Assembly (NCBI RefSeq): GCF_024721975.1
Contig: NZ_JANQBB010000001.1
Coordinates: 1,178,001 to 1,242,000, forward strand
Reading direction: 5' to 3'
DNA from: Paenibacillus endoradicis
GTDB taxonomy: Bacteria; Bacillota; Bacilli; Paenibacillales; Paenibacillaceae
DNA: 64,000 nt
In this document: piece after piece, positions 53,554-63,758 of the stretch
Position numbering within the stretch: the first letter of the stretch is position 1
How the letters are laid out: each line of letters begins with the position of its first letter
The notes under the pieces: generated by a model
Told to the model about the DNA's origin: nothing
What the model saw: only the letters and a program-made list of their open reading frames with translations
Databases searched by the model: none
Made by a program: the position numbers and the translations under genes

Positions 53554-54825
53554 TTACACCTCCATAATGAATAGCTCAGGCTGTGCCAAAAGCTTTTTAA
53601 TGTGGTTCATGAAGTTTTGAGCAGTTGCACCATCAATTAGACGGTGGTCAAAGCTTAGAGAAAGAGCCATAACTGGAGCTGCTACTAGTTCGCCATTACG
53701 TACAATAGCTTTTTCAGAGATACGACCTGTACCAAGAATAGCAACTTCTGGGAAGTTGATAACTGGAGTGAAGAACATACCGCCAGCAGAACCAATGTTA
53801 GAAATTGTAATTGTGCTACCACGTAATTCGTTAGCAGCAAGTTTACCTTCACGACCTTTAACAGCTAGATCACGAATGTTGTCTGCAATTGCAAACAAGT
53901 TTTTACGATCAGCATCTTCAACAACTGGAACGATTAGACCGTTCTCAGTATCAGTAGCGATACCTACGTTATAGAATTTACGGTAAACGATCTCTTGATT
54001 AACTTCATCAAGTGTAGAGTTCATAATTGGGAACTCACGACAAGCAGATACAAGAGCTTTTACGATAAATGGAAGATAAGTTAGTTTAGAACCTTTTTTC
54101 TCTGCGTAAGGTTTGTATTTCGTACGTAGAGCAACAAGTTCAGTAACGTCAACTTCATCCATAATTGTTACGTGAGGAGCAGTATATACTGATTTGGACA
54201 TAGCGCCAGCGATAACTTTACGAATACCTTTGAATGGTACGCGTTCTTCTGGACGATATGCACTACCAGTAACAACTGGTGCTGCAGCTTTTGCTTCAGC
54301 TGCCGGAGCCACTGCTGTTTCAGTTGCTGGAGTTGCTACTGGAGCACCACCGAATCCTGAAACATCTTCGCGAGTGATACGGCCATTTTTGCCAGTACCA
54401 GCTACTTGTTTAATATCTACACCTTGCTCACGAGCGAATTTACGAGTGCTTGGAGTTGCAAGAACTGATGCATTATCAGATACTGCTGGAGCTGCTGCTG
54501 CTGCAGGAGTCGCTGCCGCTACTGGAGCTGGAGCTTCTTCTTTTGCTTCTTCAGCTGCGCCGCCAAGACCTTCAGGAATTTCACCTTCAGCTTCGATAAT
54601 AGCTACAACTTCGCCAACTTTGCGAGTTTCGCCATCTTTCATCAATACTTCTAGTACTTTACCGTTAACAGGACATGGAACTTCAACGATAGCTTTATCA
54701 TTTTGAACTTCCATAATGATATCGTCGTCAGTTACTGCTTGACCTACAGTAATTAGTACTTTAACAATTTCGCCTTCATGTAAACCTTCACCTAGCTCTG
54801 GAAATCGGTACTCGAATTTAGCCAC
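53554..54825 (-). CDS. pdhC: Pyruvate dehydrogenase E2 (dihydrolipoamide acetyltransferase)
   Basis: The 423-residue protein has one lipoyl domain (residues 1-77, lipoyl Lys in [10 protein letters not shown]), an Ala/Pro-rich linker, a peripheral-subunit-binding domain ([19 protein letters not shown]...[11 protein letters not shown], about 120-160), another linker and the catalytic domain ending [15 protein letters not shown] with the catalytic His. The start is a GTG at 54823-54825 with AAGGAGG upstream. Seventy-nine bases containing a hairpin separate it from pdhB. Confidence 0.95.
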   Translation of the reverse strand: MAKFEYRFPELGEGLHEGEIVKVLITVGQAVTDDDIIMEVQNDKAIVEVPCPVNGKVLEVLMKDGETRKVGEVVAIIEAEGEIPEGLGGAAEEAKEEAPAPVAAATPAAAAAPAVSDNASVLATPSTRKFAREQGVDIKQVAGTGKNGRITREDVSGFGGAPVATPATETAVAPAAEAKAAAPVVTGSAYRPEERVPFKGIRKVIAGAMSKSVYTAPHVTIMDEVDVTELVALRTKYKPYAEKKGSKLTYLPFIVKALVSACREFPIMNSTLDEVNQEIVYRKFYNVGIATDTENGLIVPVVEDADRKNLFAIADNIRDLAVKGREGKLAANELRGSTITISNIGSAGGMFFTPVINFPEVAILGTGRISEKAIVRNGELVAAPVMALSLSFDHRLIDGATAQNFMNHIKKLLAQPELFIMEV

Positions 54826-54844
54826 GGAAATTTACCTCCTTGTT

Positions 54845-54874
54845 GCTTAGCCTGCCTTGCTGACAGGCTTAAGC
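54845..54874 (-). other. Intercistronic hairpin between pdhB and pdhC
   Basis: GCTTAGCCTG pairs with CAGGCTTAAGC with a one-base bulge around a short loop. No T run follows. It may protect or process the mRNA so that E2/E3 and E1 levels differ. Confidence 0.55.
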
Positions 54875-54904
54875 TTTTATATCAAATTCATTATGTCAAT
54901 TAGA

Positions 54905-55882
54905 TTAGAAATTTAGTACTTTGTTCACTGCCGCAATAACACGAGCAGGACTTGGAAGCCATTGATCTTCGATTTGTGCATAAGGATACACTGTATCAGG
55001 ACCAGCTACACGAAGTACAGGTGCTTCAAGGTGTAGAATTGCGTGCTCATTCACTTGTGCAATAATTTCCGCTGCTGCTCCAGAAGTTTTTTGAGCTTCT
55101 TGAACAATAATACAACGGTTAGTTTTTTGAATTGAAGCCACGATTGTATCAATATCTAAAGGCATAAGTGTACGTAGATCGATAACTTCTACTTTCACGC
55201 CTTGTTTTTCAAGCTCATCAGCAGCTTTTTGAGCTGTATGAACCATCATACCGTAAGCAAGGATCGTTACATCAGAACCTTCACGAACTACATTTGCTTT
55301 ACCGATTTCGATTGTATATTCACCTTCAGGAACTTCATCACGGAATGCGCGATATAAGTTAAGATGTTCCATGAAGAATACTGGATCATTATCACGGATA
55401 GCAGAGATCATAAGACCTTTTGCATCGTAAGGATTTGAAGGAATAACTACTTTGATACCAGGAGTCTGGATCGCAAGACCTTCAAGAGAATCTGTATGAA
55501 GCTCAGCAGCTTTTACTCCACCACCGAAAGGTGTACGGAATACGATTGGTGAGTTATAACGTCCACCAGAACGGTAACGCATACGCGCTGCTTGAACGAA
55601 CATTTGGTCAAGTGCTTCATAGATGAAACCAACGAATTGGATTTCCGCTACCGGACGGAAGCCTTGAATACCCATACCAACTGCCATACCAGCAATTGCA
55701 GATTCAGCAAGTGGAGTATCGAATACTCTATCCTCACCAAATTCTTTTTGTAAACCTTCAGTTACACGGAATACACCGCCAACATGACCTACATCTTCAC
55801 CAAAGAGTACAACGTTAGGATCACGTGTAAGTTCTACGCGCATCGCATCGCGAATTGCTTCTAACATATTCATTTGTGCCAT
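54905..55882 (-). CDS. pdhB: Pyruvate dehydrogenase E1 beta subunit
   Basis: The 325-residue protein (ATG at 55882, AGGGAGGAT upstream) is the E1 beta subunit, with [34 protein letters not shown] (the TPP-contacting Glu), [22 protein letters not shown] and the C-terminal [12 protein letters not shown]. It forms the alpha2beta2 decarboxylase with PdhA. It lies 19 bases after pdhA. Confidence 0.95.
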   Translation of the reverse strand: MAQMNMLEAIRDAMRVELTRDPNVVLFGEDVGHVGGVFRVTEGLQKEFGEDRVFDTPLAESAIAGMAVGMGIQGFRPVAEIQFVGFIYEALDQMFVQAARMRYRSGGRYNSPIVFRTPFGGGVKAAELHTDSLEGLAIQTPGIKVVIPSNPYDAKGLMISAIRDNDPVFFMEHLNLYRAFRDEVPEGEYTIEIGKANVVREGSDVTILAYGMMVHTAQKAADELEKQGVKVEVIDLRTLMPLDIDTIVASIQKTNRCIIVQEAQKTSGAAAEIIAQVNEHAILHLEAPVLRVAGPDTVYPYAQIEDQWLPSPARVIAAVNKVLNF

Positions 55883-55901
55883 GGTCGATTTATCCTCCCT
55901 A

Positions 55902-56978
<1,077 letters not shown>

Positions 56979-57027
56979 TCACCTCATCTTAAAATATTTG
57001 AAAATTGTGTGTCTCTGTTATAGAATT

Positions 57028-57057
57028 ATTATAACCCTGTTTAATGTTGATGGTCAA
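57028..57057 (-). promoter_or_regulatory. Sigma-A promoter of the pdh operon
   Basis: Read leftward, TTGACC (57052-57057) and TATAAT (57028-57033) are separated by 18 bases, about 60 bases before the pdhA ATG. Confidence 0.72.
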
Positions 57058-57074
57058 AGCAAAAAAGCAAAAAG

Positions 57075-57090
57075 TCGCTAATTTTAGCGA
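57075..57090. promoter_or_regulatory. Palindrome upstream of the pdh promoter
   Basis: TCGCTAA and TTAGCGA flank two bases, a perfect palindrome centred about 27 bases upstream of the -35 element. No gene on this strand precedes it, so an operator is more likely than a terminator, although CTTTTTG follows on the leftward strand. Confidence 0.45.
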
Positions 57091-57250
57091 ATTCTCATCA
57101 TTTACTCATCAAATTGTATATATAACAGATTAATATTTTGACTATAACAGTATAATACAAAAGCCATATTTTGCTTTCATTTTACAGGTTACCTTTTATT
57201 TTCCCTATAATCTAATTTTCCATACTACAATTCAAAGGAGATTTTTAGTA

Positions 57251-57988
57251 ATGACAGACGCTCGCTATCTCAAGCGTACGATCTTGAAAAGTACAGTAAC
57301 AAGCAATATTTTACCTGAAGGAAGCCGCAACTTAAGAATTTACTTACCTCCAGGCTATAATGAAATACTTAGTTATCCGGTTATCTATTGTCAGGATGGT
57401 GAAGATTTCTTCAACTTCGGTAGAATCGCTACTACCGCTCAGGAGCTAATCCTCGACGAAGGGATAGAACCATTCATCATTGTCGGTGTCGATGTTGATA
57501 AATCTGTTAGAACATCTGAATATTCACCCGATGGATTGAAACATCAAGCTTATGTTGATTTCTTTGTCGAAGAATTGCTTCCTTATATTGAAGAACATTA
57601 TCCGGTTCGCACTACGCCAGAAGAACGAGTATTAGCAGGTGATTCACTCGGTGGTACAGTATCATTACACATTGCATTACAGAATCCTGATTTATTTACA
57701 AAAGTAATGTCAATGTCAGGTGCTTTCTATGGCGCTTCGCAAAATATTGTTGCTACACTTGGTGATCTCGAATGGTTAGATATTTTCATGATTGTAGGAT
57801 TACAAGAAGAAGCATATGAAACGGATACTGGAGTATATAACTTCGTGCAATTGAATCGTGAGATGAAACATCTATTAGAAGAAAGAGATGCTAAAATCTT
57901 TTACGAAGAAAAAGATGGTCGTCATCAATGGGGTTTTTGGCAGAAAGAAGTGCCAGCAGCCATACGCTACTTCATACCGGAAGGCTAA
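57251..57988 (+). CDS. Esterase D / Fes-like alpha/beta hydrolase
   Basis: The 245-residue protein belongs to the putative esterase family (PF00756). The nucleophile is Ser132 in AGDSLGGTVS, with a C-terminal His in DGRHQWGFW and an acidic residue around the VGLQEEAYET segment. YQDGEDFFNFGR-like residues near the front (YCQDGED) are a family hallmark. Substrates in the family range from enterochelin to S-formylglutathione-like esters. AAGGAG precedes the ATG. Repeat copy C begins within a few bases of its stop codon. Confidence 0.87.
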   Translation: MTDARYLKRTILKSTVTSNILPEGSRNLRIYLPPGYNEILSYPVIYCQDGEDFFNFGRIATTAQELILDEGIEPFIIVGVDVDKSVRTSEYSPDGLKHQAYVDFFVEELLPYIEEHYPVRTTPEERVLAGDSLGGTVSLHIALQNPDLFTKVMSMSGAFYGASQNIVATLGDLEWLDIFMIVGLQEEAYETDTGVYNFVQLNREMKHLLEERDAKIFYEEKDGRHQWGFWQKEVPAAIRYFIPEG

Positions 57989-57997
57989 ACAGAGGTA

Positions 57998-58169
57998 GTT
58001 CAACAAGCAAACTTTGATAACGATGAATAAGCTAACGTAGCATATTCGACATTGAATATGCAGTGAACTTGGGAAGTCCGGTACGCGTGTACCAATGACG
58101 TACCCTTGCGTTTCCTCCTTCCTCAAGTAGCGCTCCATCTTCTCGGTTCTGAAAGCCCGCTTTTTGAAC
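57998..58169 (-). repeat. Dispersed structured repeat, full copy C (172 bp)
   Basis: It is in reverse orientation to copies A and B. The ends GTTCAACAAGCAAACTTT (57998-58015) and AAAGCCCGCTTTTTGAAC (58152-58169) pair at 14 of 18 positions, and on the leftward strand three of the four mismatches become G-U pairs. The conserved centre reads GGGTACGTCATTGGTACAC leftward. It starts ten bases after the stop codon of the esterase gene. Confidence 0.85.
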
Positions 58170-58186
58170 TTTCATTGGAAGAGGTA

Positions 58187-58234
58187 GTTCAACAAGCAGA
58201 CTTTGATAACGATGAGTAAGCTAACGTAGCATAT
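58187..58234 (-). repeat. Dispersed repeat, truncated tandem copy D
   Basis: The 48 bases match the first 48 bases of copy C with two changes, then stop at the start of the downstream terminator. The AGAGGTAGTTCAACAAGC flank is preserved, so C and D form a tandem pair. Confidence 0.8.
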
Positions 58235-58235
58235 A

Positions 58236-58290
58236 TAAAAAGGAGTATAACAGCATGAGAAAACATCTCAACTGTTATACTCCTTGTTTG
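58236..58290. terminator. Strong terminator between the esterase and phosphatase genes
   Basis: AGGAGTATAACAG (58241-58253) and CTGTTATACTCCT (58272-58284) pair perfectly, with an inner TGAGA/TCTCA stem. Five T follow on the leftward strand and a T-rich run on the other. Confidence 0.88.
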
Positions 58291-58338
58291 TTGTTAGATA
58301 TGTAAAGTTCTTCAGACTCTCTCTAACTACTATCAGTC

Positions 58339-58827
58339 TTACTTCCACTCACTTTTAATATCTTCTAGCAACTTTCTACAACCCTCATCAATTAATTCAT
58401 ACACATATTCAAAATTACCAGTGTAGTAGGGATCAGGAACTTCTGTAACTTCCGCTCCGTCGACTAAAGACATAAACGTAATTACTTTACCTTTAGCACC
58501 ATCAGCCTTTGCAGCATTGAAGACAGCCTGTACATCCTTCAAGTTTTGATCATCCATACAAACGATATATTGAAAATCCACCTCGTCTGAACCAGTAATT
58601 TGACGAGCTTTCATACCTGTATATGAAATTTGCTTATTGTCTAACAACGTTCTAGTTCCTTCGTGCGGTTGTTTGCCAATATGCCAATCCCCTGTTCCAG
58701 CAGAGTCAACCTCGATCACATCAGCTAATTTCTCTTCCATAACGAAATGGCGCATCACCGCTTCAGCCATCGGTGATCTGCATATATTTCCAAGACATAC
58801 GAATAATACCTTTGTTTTTCTAGTCAT
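58339..58827 (-). CDS. Low-molecular-weight protein tyrosine phosphatase
   Basis: The 162-residue protein has the P-loop CLGNICRSP (Cys11 to Arg17, CX5R) and the general acid in VPDPYYTGNF. This is the LMW-PTP family; Gram-positive members dephosphorylate tyrosine or arginine residues. DPYYTG is the usual form, and the Ile in the P-loop (LGNIC) is the residue that favours phosphoarginine in YwlE-type enzymes only when it is Thr, so tyrosine is the likelier substrate. The ATG at 58827 has AGAGG upstream. It is a single gene. Confidence 0.85.
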   Translation of the reverse strand: MTRKTKVLFVCLGNICRSPMAEAVMRHFVMEEKLADVIEVDSAGTGDWHIGKQPHEGTRTLLDNKQISYTGMKARQITGSDEVDFQYIVCMDDQNLKDVQAVFNAAKADGAKGKVITFMSLVDGAEVTEVPDPYYTGNFEYVYELIDEGCRKLLEDIKSEWK

Positions 58828-59011
58828 GTTAGTTCCTCTTTTCTTTTCAATGCTTCTATATATAATAGCGAAAAGTATCCCAACGAACAACCTCATTTAG
58901 AAGAATCATTACATACTGATCTTACGAAAGTGCAAATCTGTTGTAACACATGACATTTATGATCTATTCCTTTATATTATTAAGTAGTATGAACTATCCT
59001 ATAAAATGAAG

Positions 59012-59092
59012 GCTCAATAAGTAGGCTTTCGCAAATCGAGAAGATGGTACACTACGAAGCGTACCATCGTTATTATAGTCTGCTTTTTGAAC
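59012..59092 (+). repeat. Dispersed repeat, short copy E (81 bp)
   Basis: The ends GCTCAATAAGTAGGCTTT and ATAGTCTGCTTTTTGAAC pair at most positions. The centre contains a perfect GATGGTAC/GTACCATC stem. Its GAACTACCTATAGAAAGG flank runs straight into the ribosome site of the thiamine pyrophosphokinase gene, so it is part of that 5' UTR or promoter region. Confidence 0.78.
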
Positions 59093-59114
59093 TACCTATA
59101 GAAAGGAAATCAAT

Positions 59115-59756
59115 ATGCAATCACAGATCAGTATCATTTGTAGTGGTGGTCAGCTTGGTGAATGGGCACTACCCTACATAAACCAAGAGCATTATCTTAT
59201 TGGAGCAGATCGCGGCGCACAATTTCTATTAGACAATGGATTCACTCCTAATATCTCAATTGGTGATTTTGATTCCGTAACAAAGGAACAATATCACATC
59301 ATTCAACAAAAAAGCAAAGAAATACTAAGTTTCGATGCCATTGATAAAGATTATACGGATACTGAACTTTCATTTCTACACGCGATCGAACGTGGCAGCA
59401 CCGAAATAATATTACTAGGTGGTCTTGGCACGAGATTCGATCATTCACTAGGAAATATTCAGTTGTTATCATTAGCGCTTCAAAAAGACATTAAAGCGTG
59501 CTTAATTGATGCTCACAATCGCATTCAGCTCATGCAAGACTCATTACACGTTATACGCGATCATTATCATTATGTATCTCTATTGCCTTACTCCGAAGTC
59601 GTCACAGGTATAACGCTCGAAGGGTTCAAATACCCACTTCATGACGCAACAATTAAAAAGGGTGAATCGATCGGAGTTAGTAATGAGCTTATAGATAGTG
59701 AAGGAACTATTCATATATCATCAGGACAATTACTAGTTATACAATCGAATGATTAA
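59115..59756 (+). CDS. thiN: Thiamine pyrophosphokinase
   Basis: The 213-residue enzyme makes thiamine diphosphate from thiamine and ATP. Visible family parts are IGADRGAQFLLDNGFTPNISIGDFDSV, KDYTDTELSFLHAI (catalytic acidic residues), GGLGTRFDHSLGNI and a C-terminal beta domain (PYSEVVTGITLEGFKYPL...GESIGVSNEL). AAAGGAAA precedes the ATG. Repeat copy E sits directly upstream. An intrinsic terminator follows. Confidence 0.92.
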   Translation: MQSQISIICSGGQLGEWALPYINQEHYLIGADRGAQFLLDNGFTPNISIGDFDSVTKEQYHIIQQKSKEILSFDAIDKDYTDTELSFLHAIERGSTEIILLGGLGTRFDHSLGNIQLLSLALQKDIKACLIDAHNRIQLMQDSLHVIRDHYHYVSLLPYSEVVTGITLEGFKYPLHDATIKKGESIGVSNELIDSEGTIHISSGQLLVIQSND

Positions 59757-59766
59757 TAAAAGTAAT

Positions 59767-59805
59767 AAAAAGGCGTTAACACTCTCTTGAGGTTAACGCC
59801 TTTTT
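59767..59805. terminator. Bidirectional intrinsic terminator
   Basis: AAAAAGGCGTTAAC and GTTAACGCCTTTTT form a perfect stem between the convergent thiN and RidA genes. Confidence 0.92.
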
Positions 59806-59812
59806 ATTGCTT

Positions 59813-60202
59813 TTATACTATTTGTCTCGTGGAAGGTGCATACGCTATTGCTTCCATCTCGATACGAAACGACCCTAATGAGCTCCCAACTGTGATCCTT
59901 GTCGGATATGGCGCTTTAATCATTTGCGAATAAACTTCATTATAAATTGATTGCTCATTCATATCTGCAAGATGAGTGGCCACTCTCACAATATGATCTA
60001 ACGTTAATCCACAACTTACTAGTACCGCTTCAATATTATTAATACATTGTCTCGTTTCTGCTGCTATATCCCCAAGTGGTACTAATGATTGCGGATCTAC
60101 ACCAACTTGACCGGATATAAATACATAATCTCCAGTGCGCACTGCATGGGAGAAAGGCAGTGGGAATTGTGGGGCGGCATCACTTTGATAAACTTGCGAC
60201 AT
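59813..60202 (-). CDS. RidA family protein
   Basis: The 129-residue protein (ATG at 60202, GGAGGAACGATA upstream) has YVFISGQVGVDP, ETRQCINNIEAVLVSCG, and YPTRITVGSSLGSFRIEMEAIAY. The usual RidA catalytic arginine is represented by the Arg in PYPTRITV. It is the last gene of the ABC-amidase operon, about 30 bases after the amidase. It may deaminate an enamine or act as a RutC-like partner in breakdown of a nitrogen compound. Confidence 0.88.
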   Translation of the reverse strand: MSQVYQSDAAPQFPLPFSHAVRTGDYVFISGQVGVDPQSLVPLGDIAAETRQCINNIEAVLVSCGLTLDHIVRVATHLADMNEQSIYNEVYSQMIKAPYPTRITVGSSLGSFRIEMEAIAYAPSTRQIV

Positions 60203-60230
60203 TATCGTTCCTCCATTCATATACAATTTA

Positions 60231-61610
60231 TTATTGCTTTACTTCTACAGATAGTTGCGCTCGTCTACTATGATAATTGGTAACTTGTTGAAATGCTGAG
60301 CCAACCTTAAGTAATTGATCCTCTCGATTCCACGCGGCAACCAATTGAACACCGACTGGAACACCTCGCTGCTCATCAAAACCAGCAGGAATCGTCATCG
60401 CTGGTAAGCCTGCATTCGTAAACGGACCATTAAATCTAGGATTGCCCGTCTTATAACCAGCTTTCGGGAGATGAACCGTTGCTGGAGTTAACAATACGTC
60501 TATAGAATCAAACAACTCCATCATTTGTTGCCGGAACAATGTACGAATACGTTGAGCCCGAATATAATCTACTGCTTTCATCTCATGACCTAACTCTAAT
60601 TGTTCTCGCATGTTTGGCCCATAACTTAGACGTTTGTCTTCATAATGTTCAGCATGATACTCTGCACCTTCTGCTCTCATAACCATCTTATGAGCCGCAT
60701 CAGCAACCTCTATCATTTCTGGTATTTTCACTTTGACTACATCCATCCCTAACGATAGTAATACGTTAACCGCTTCATCAAATGCTTGTTGAATTTCAAT
60801 ATCTTCCGCAATAAAGTACGAATCTGGAATACCAATGGTCATACCAGCGGCACTCTTCTTATTAAGATCAGAATAAGTTACTGTTTCTTCATTAATTGAA
60901 TGTGGATCTCGATAATCACTGCCACATATTGCTTCTAATACGAGCGCTTGATCTTCTACCGTTCTAGTAAAAGCACCAATATGATCAAGACTCCAACTAG
61001 CAATATATACTCCGTGACGACTTACCCTTCCGAAAGTAGGCTTCATACACGTTAATCCATTGTAGGACGCTGGTCTAATAAGCGAGCCATATGTTTGCGT
61101 TCCAAGAGAGAATGAGCTCATTGATGCTGAAACTGCTGCTGCAGAACCCGAACTTGAGCCTCCAGGTGTAAGCTTAAGATTCCAAGGGTTACGAGTTGGT
61201 GGCTCACCGCCTTGATAGGCAAATTCAGTCGTTGTCGTCTTGCCAATAACAATTGCACCCGCAGCAGATAATCTTTGAACAACGGCAGCATCTTCCGCTG
61301 GGATAAAATCAGGAAATACATTTGAACCACCAGTCGTTCTAATCCCTGCGGTCCATATAATATCTTTCACACCATAAGGAATTCCATGAAGTGGTCCAAG
61401 GTAGTTTCCTCTCATTATTTCAGTTTCTGCTATCTTGGCATGATGAACGGCTTGATCGAGCGTTAACGTTACAAATGCTTGCACATATGGCTCTCTATCT
61501 TCGATTGATTGAATATAACTTTGAATCAACTCTACTGGCGATAACTCCTTACTTCTAATACGTGAGGCTTGCTCAGCTATTGTTAGCGATTGTAGTTGAT
61601 TGTCTGTCAT
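60231..61610 (-). CDS. Amidase signature family enzyme
   Basis: The 459-residue enzyme has the amidase-signature triad: Lys in YGVKDIIW, cis-Ser and nucleophile Ser in the GGSSSGSAAAV block (about residues 150-160). It resembles GatA, AtzE and AtzF-like hydrolases. AAGAGGTGAAAAG precedes the ATG, and its start overlaps the 70-residue gene. It lies in an operon with an NMT1-type importer and a RidA protein, so it probably hydrolyses an imported amide or biuret-like compound. The substrate is unknown. Confidence 0.88.
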   Translation of the reverse strand: MTDNQLQSLTIAEQASRIRSKELSPVELIQSYIQSIEDREPYVQAFVTLTLDQAVHHAKIAETEIMRGNYLGPLHGIPYGVKDIIWTAGIRTTGGSNVFPDFIPAEDAAVVQRLSAAGAIVIGKTTTTEFAYQGGEPPTRNPWNLKLTPGGSSSGSAAAVSASMSSFSLGTQTYGSLIRPASYNGLTCMKPTFGRVSRHGVYIASWSLDHIGAFTRTVEDQALVLEAICGSDYRDPHSINEETVTYSDLNKKSAAGMTIGIPDSYFIAEDIEIQQAFDEAVNVLLSLGMDVVKVKIPEMIEVADAAHKMVMRAEGAEYHAEHYEDKRLSYGPNMREQLELGHEMKAVDYIRAQRIRTLFRQQMMELFDSIDVLLTPATVHLPKAGYKTGNPRFNGPFTNAGLPAMTIPAGFDEQRGVPVGVQLVAAWNREDQLLKVGSAFQQVTNYHSRRAQLSVEVKQ

Positions 61611-61785
61611 AACTTTTCACCTCTTGATATAACTGATTTGGTCCAATGAGAGGTGATAAGCAGAAGTTTCTCAACTTCCGCAAATCAGCAATGAAACTCA
61701 GTTGCTCCTCTTCCGTTATAAAACCTGTTGTATATTTTTGATGCTCTTCTTCAATAAATGAAATATAGCATTGTTGCAAATTCAT
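61573..61785 (-). CDS. Small protein overlapping the amidase, possible AtzG/GatC-like adaptor
   Basis: The 70-residue protein (MNLQQCYISF...) has GGGGGGATCATA before its ATG and overlaps the amidase start by 38 bases, the pattern of coupled translation. It is mostly helical: EEEQLSFIADLRKLRNF followed by a LSPLIGPNQL turn. AtzG and GatC are small helical proteins encoded directly upstream of amidase-signature enzymes that stabilise them as a complex, and this gene has the same size, place and general layout. I cannot show homology by eye, so the function is inference. Confidence 0.6.
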   Translation of the reverse strand: MNLQQCYISFIEEEHQKYTTGFITEEEQLSFIADLRKLRNFCLSPLIGPNQLYQEVKSYDRQSTTIANNS

Positions 61786-61805
61786 TATGATCCCCCCATG
61801 TTCCT

Positions 61806-62837
61806 CTATGGCATAAAGCTTGTATCTACCATATCTTCATAGTTAACATCAACTTTCAAATTACCTATGAACTTTTGCATATCAATTGCATTTTGAAAAG
61901 CAGAAGGCGTCAAGTCACCGTCATGTGGATATACTTCACTATCGATCATCCGCTGAACTGCACCTTCAACAACAGATGGATCCAACGTTGGAAACTCTTG
62001 TTTAGCAATTTCTTTTGTTTCATCTGCATTTTCATGAATAAAGTCTAACGCTTTTTCGATGGATGCTACGAAACGTTTTACTAGTTCAGGCTGTTCAGCC
62101 AATACTTTAGGAGAACTATTAATTGTTGCAAATGCAAAATCAGGATAATCTTTCGTAAAGTCATATACAATTTCTAACCCTTGAGCGATCCCTTGATCAA
62201 GTTGCGGCTCATACACTACCGCTATATCAGCTTTCCCTGCTAGAATTGCGCCTAACTCTGAACCATTTTGTACTTCAGTTATCGTTACATCATTTTTAAT
62301 ATCAATACCGTTATCGGCAAATAATTTACGAAGAAGACTGTTTGAGCTTGTTGGAGCAATACCCGTAACAATGGTTTTCCCAATGAAATCTTCAGGCTTT
62401 GACAAACCAGAACCGTCTTTTGCAACTGCCCATACTGGCGCACTACCAGACACGATACTTAAAGAAACAGCTTCCCCACCATTAGAGCGAGCAAATGCAA
62501 CATGCTCTGGTCCATGGAACGAGAATGTGGATTCTCCAGACATAACGGATGCTAATGCTGCTGGACCACTACCTGCCGCTAAAATTGTTTCTAATTCAAT
62601 ACCATTCTCCGCCAAAAACCCTTTTTCATTAGCAACATAGAGTGGTAAGTACAATAAATTGTGATATACCTCTGAAACAGTAATTTTGTCTGTAATGACT
62701 GATTCAGTAGCATCGGCACCATTGTTAGTGACATTCGTATTCGTGCTTGTTCCTTGATTATTACCATTATTCGTTCCACAAGCTGATAAAACCACCATAA
62801 CTACCATTATTAATGTAACAAATTTTAATTTTCTCAT
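61806..62837 (-). CDS. NMT1/SsuA-type ABC substrate-binding lipoprotein
   Basis: The 343-residue protein has a lipoprotein signal (LSAC, Cys20), an Asn/Thr-rich tether and the NMT1/THI5-like binding fold (VSEVYHNLLYLPLYVANEKGFLAENGIELETI, LASVMSGESTFSFHGPEHV). Such proteins bind thiamine pyrimidine precursors, aromatic sulfonates, nitrate or other small nitrogen/sulfur compounds. The operon context (amidase, RidA) favours a nitrogen heterocycle or amide. Confidence 0.88.
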   Translation of the reverse strand: MRKLKFVTLIMVVMVVLSACGTNNGNNQGTSTNTNVTNNGADATESVITDKITVSEVYHNLLYLPLYVANEKGFLAENGIELETILAAGSGPAALASVMSGESTFSFHGPEHVAFARSNGGEAVSLSIVSGSAPVWAVAKDGSGLSKPEDFIGKTIVTGIAPTSSNSLLRKLFADNGIDIKNDVTITEVQNGSELGAILAGKADIAVVYEPQLDQGIAQGLEIVYDFTKDYPDFAFATINSSPKVLAEQPELVKRFVASIEKALDFIHENADETKEIAKQEFPTLDPSVVEGAVQRMIDSEVYPHDGDLTPSAFQNAIDMQKFIGNLKVDVNYEDMVDTSFMP

Positions 62838-62885
62838 GATTTCTCTCCTCCAATTGTGTATTAAAAGTAAGTTAACTATCGATTA

Positions 62886-63758
62886 TTACACGCCATTAGC
62901 GCGTGGAGTTGAATCAGTACTCTCATTCCAAGGTAATAGCTTTCTTTCCAAGAAGCCTACACATGTATACAAGAAGATCGCTACTAACATTAGTGTGAAA
63001 ATCCCTACCCATACTGCAGGAAGATTGAATAAATTTCCTTGAACGAAAATCATATGACCTAATCCTTTATCTGATGAAATGAATTCTCCACCCACTACGG
63101 ATACAAGTGCTAATCCAATATTGATGCGGAAAGCGGAGATGATCCATGGCAATGACGCTGGTACAATAATTTTCATAAAAATTTGATGTTTCTTCGCACC
63201 GAATGATTTCATCAAATTAATCTGAGAACTATCGATTCCTAAAGTCGCTTGATAAGCGGATAATAGAGCAACAATGAACGTTGCAACTGTTGCAAGAATA
63301 ATTTTCGAAGTAACACCTGACCCGAACCAAATAATGATAAGTGGTGCTAGCGCCAACTTAGGTACTCCGTTTAATGCCACAATGAAAGGATCAATGATTT
63401 GTGCAACACGTTTGGAAAACCATAATGCAAGGCCACATAACGATCCAAGAAAACTACCAACTAAAAAGCCAATCACTGTTGCACGAACTGTTGCAAAAAT
63501 ATCAATCCATAAGTCACCAGATTTAGCAAGGAAAATAGCTGAATCAAAGATTTCCAGTGGTGAACCTAGTAGAAATGAGTTAACCCATTTCATTTGTACA
63601 ATTACTTCCCAGATGGTTAACACAACACCGATAATTAACATACGCCATCCAAAATTGTTAATCGTTGTTTTCATTCGCGCCGCTTGCATTGGATTAAGGC
63701 GGAAAGGAGTTAGAACTGATGATTGCTGTTTTCCAGCTGAGTTCGTAGTATTTGACAT
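62886..63758 (-). CDS. SsuC/TauC-type ABC permease
   Basis: The 290-residue membrane protein has six helices and the EAA-type loop NLMKSFGAKKHQIFMKIIVPASLPW. It matches the SsuC/TauC/ThiX class of permeases. Its start codon overlaps the stop of the ATPase gene (TAATG) and it lies about 50 bases before the binding-protein gene. Confidence 0.9.
   Translation of the reverse strand: MSNTTNSAGKQQSSVLTPFRLNPMQAARMKTTINNFGWRMLIIGVVLTIWEVIVQMKWVNSFLLGSPLEIFDSAIFLAKSGDLWIDIFATVRATVIGFLVGSFLGSLCGLALWFSKRVAQIIDPFIVALNGVPKLALAPLIIIWFGSGVTSKIILATVATFIVALLSAYQATLGIDSSQINLMKSFGAKKHQIFMKIIVPASLPWIISAFRINIGLALVSVVGGEFISSDKGLGHMIFVQGNLFNLPAVWVGIFTLMLVAIFLYTCVGFLERKLLPWNESTDSTPRANGV

Noticed and set aside
54194..54706. 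Rightward 170-residue frame opposite pdhC
   Set aside because: It is the mirror of the Ala/Pro-rich linkers of E2; the low complexity explains the open frame.
58339..58827. Protein-arginine phosphatase (YwlE) call
   Set aside because: The P-loop has Ile where arginine phosphatases have the distinguishing Thr, so the general LMW-PTP call is safer.
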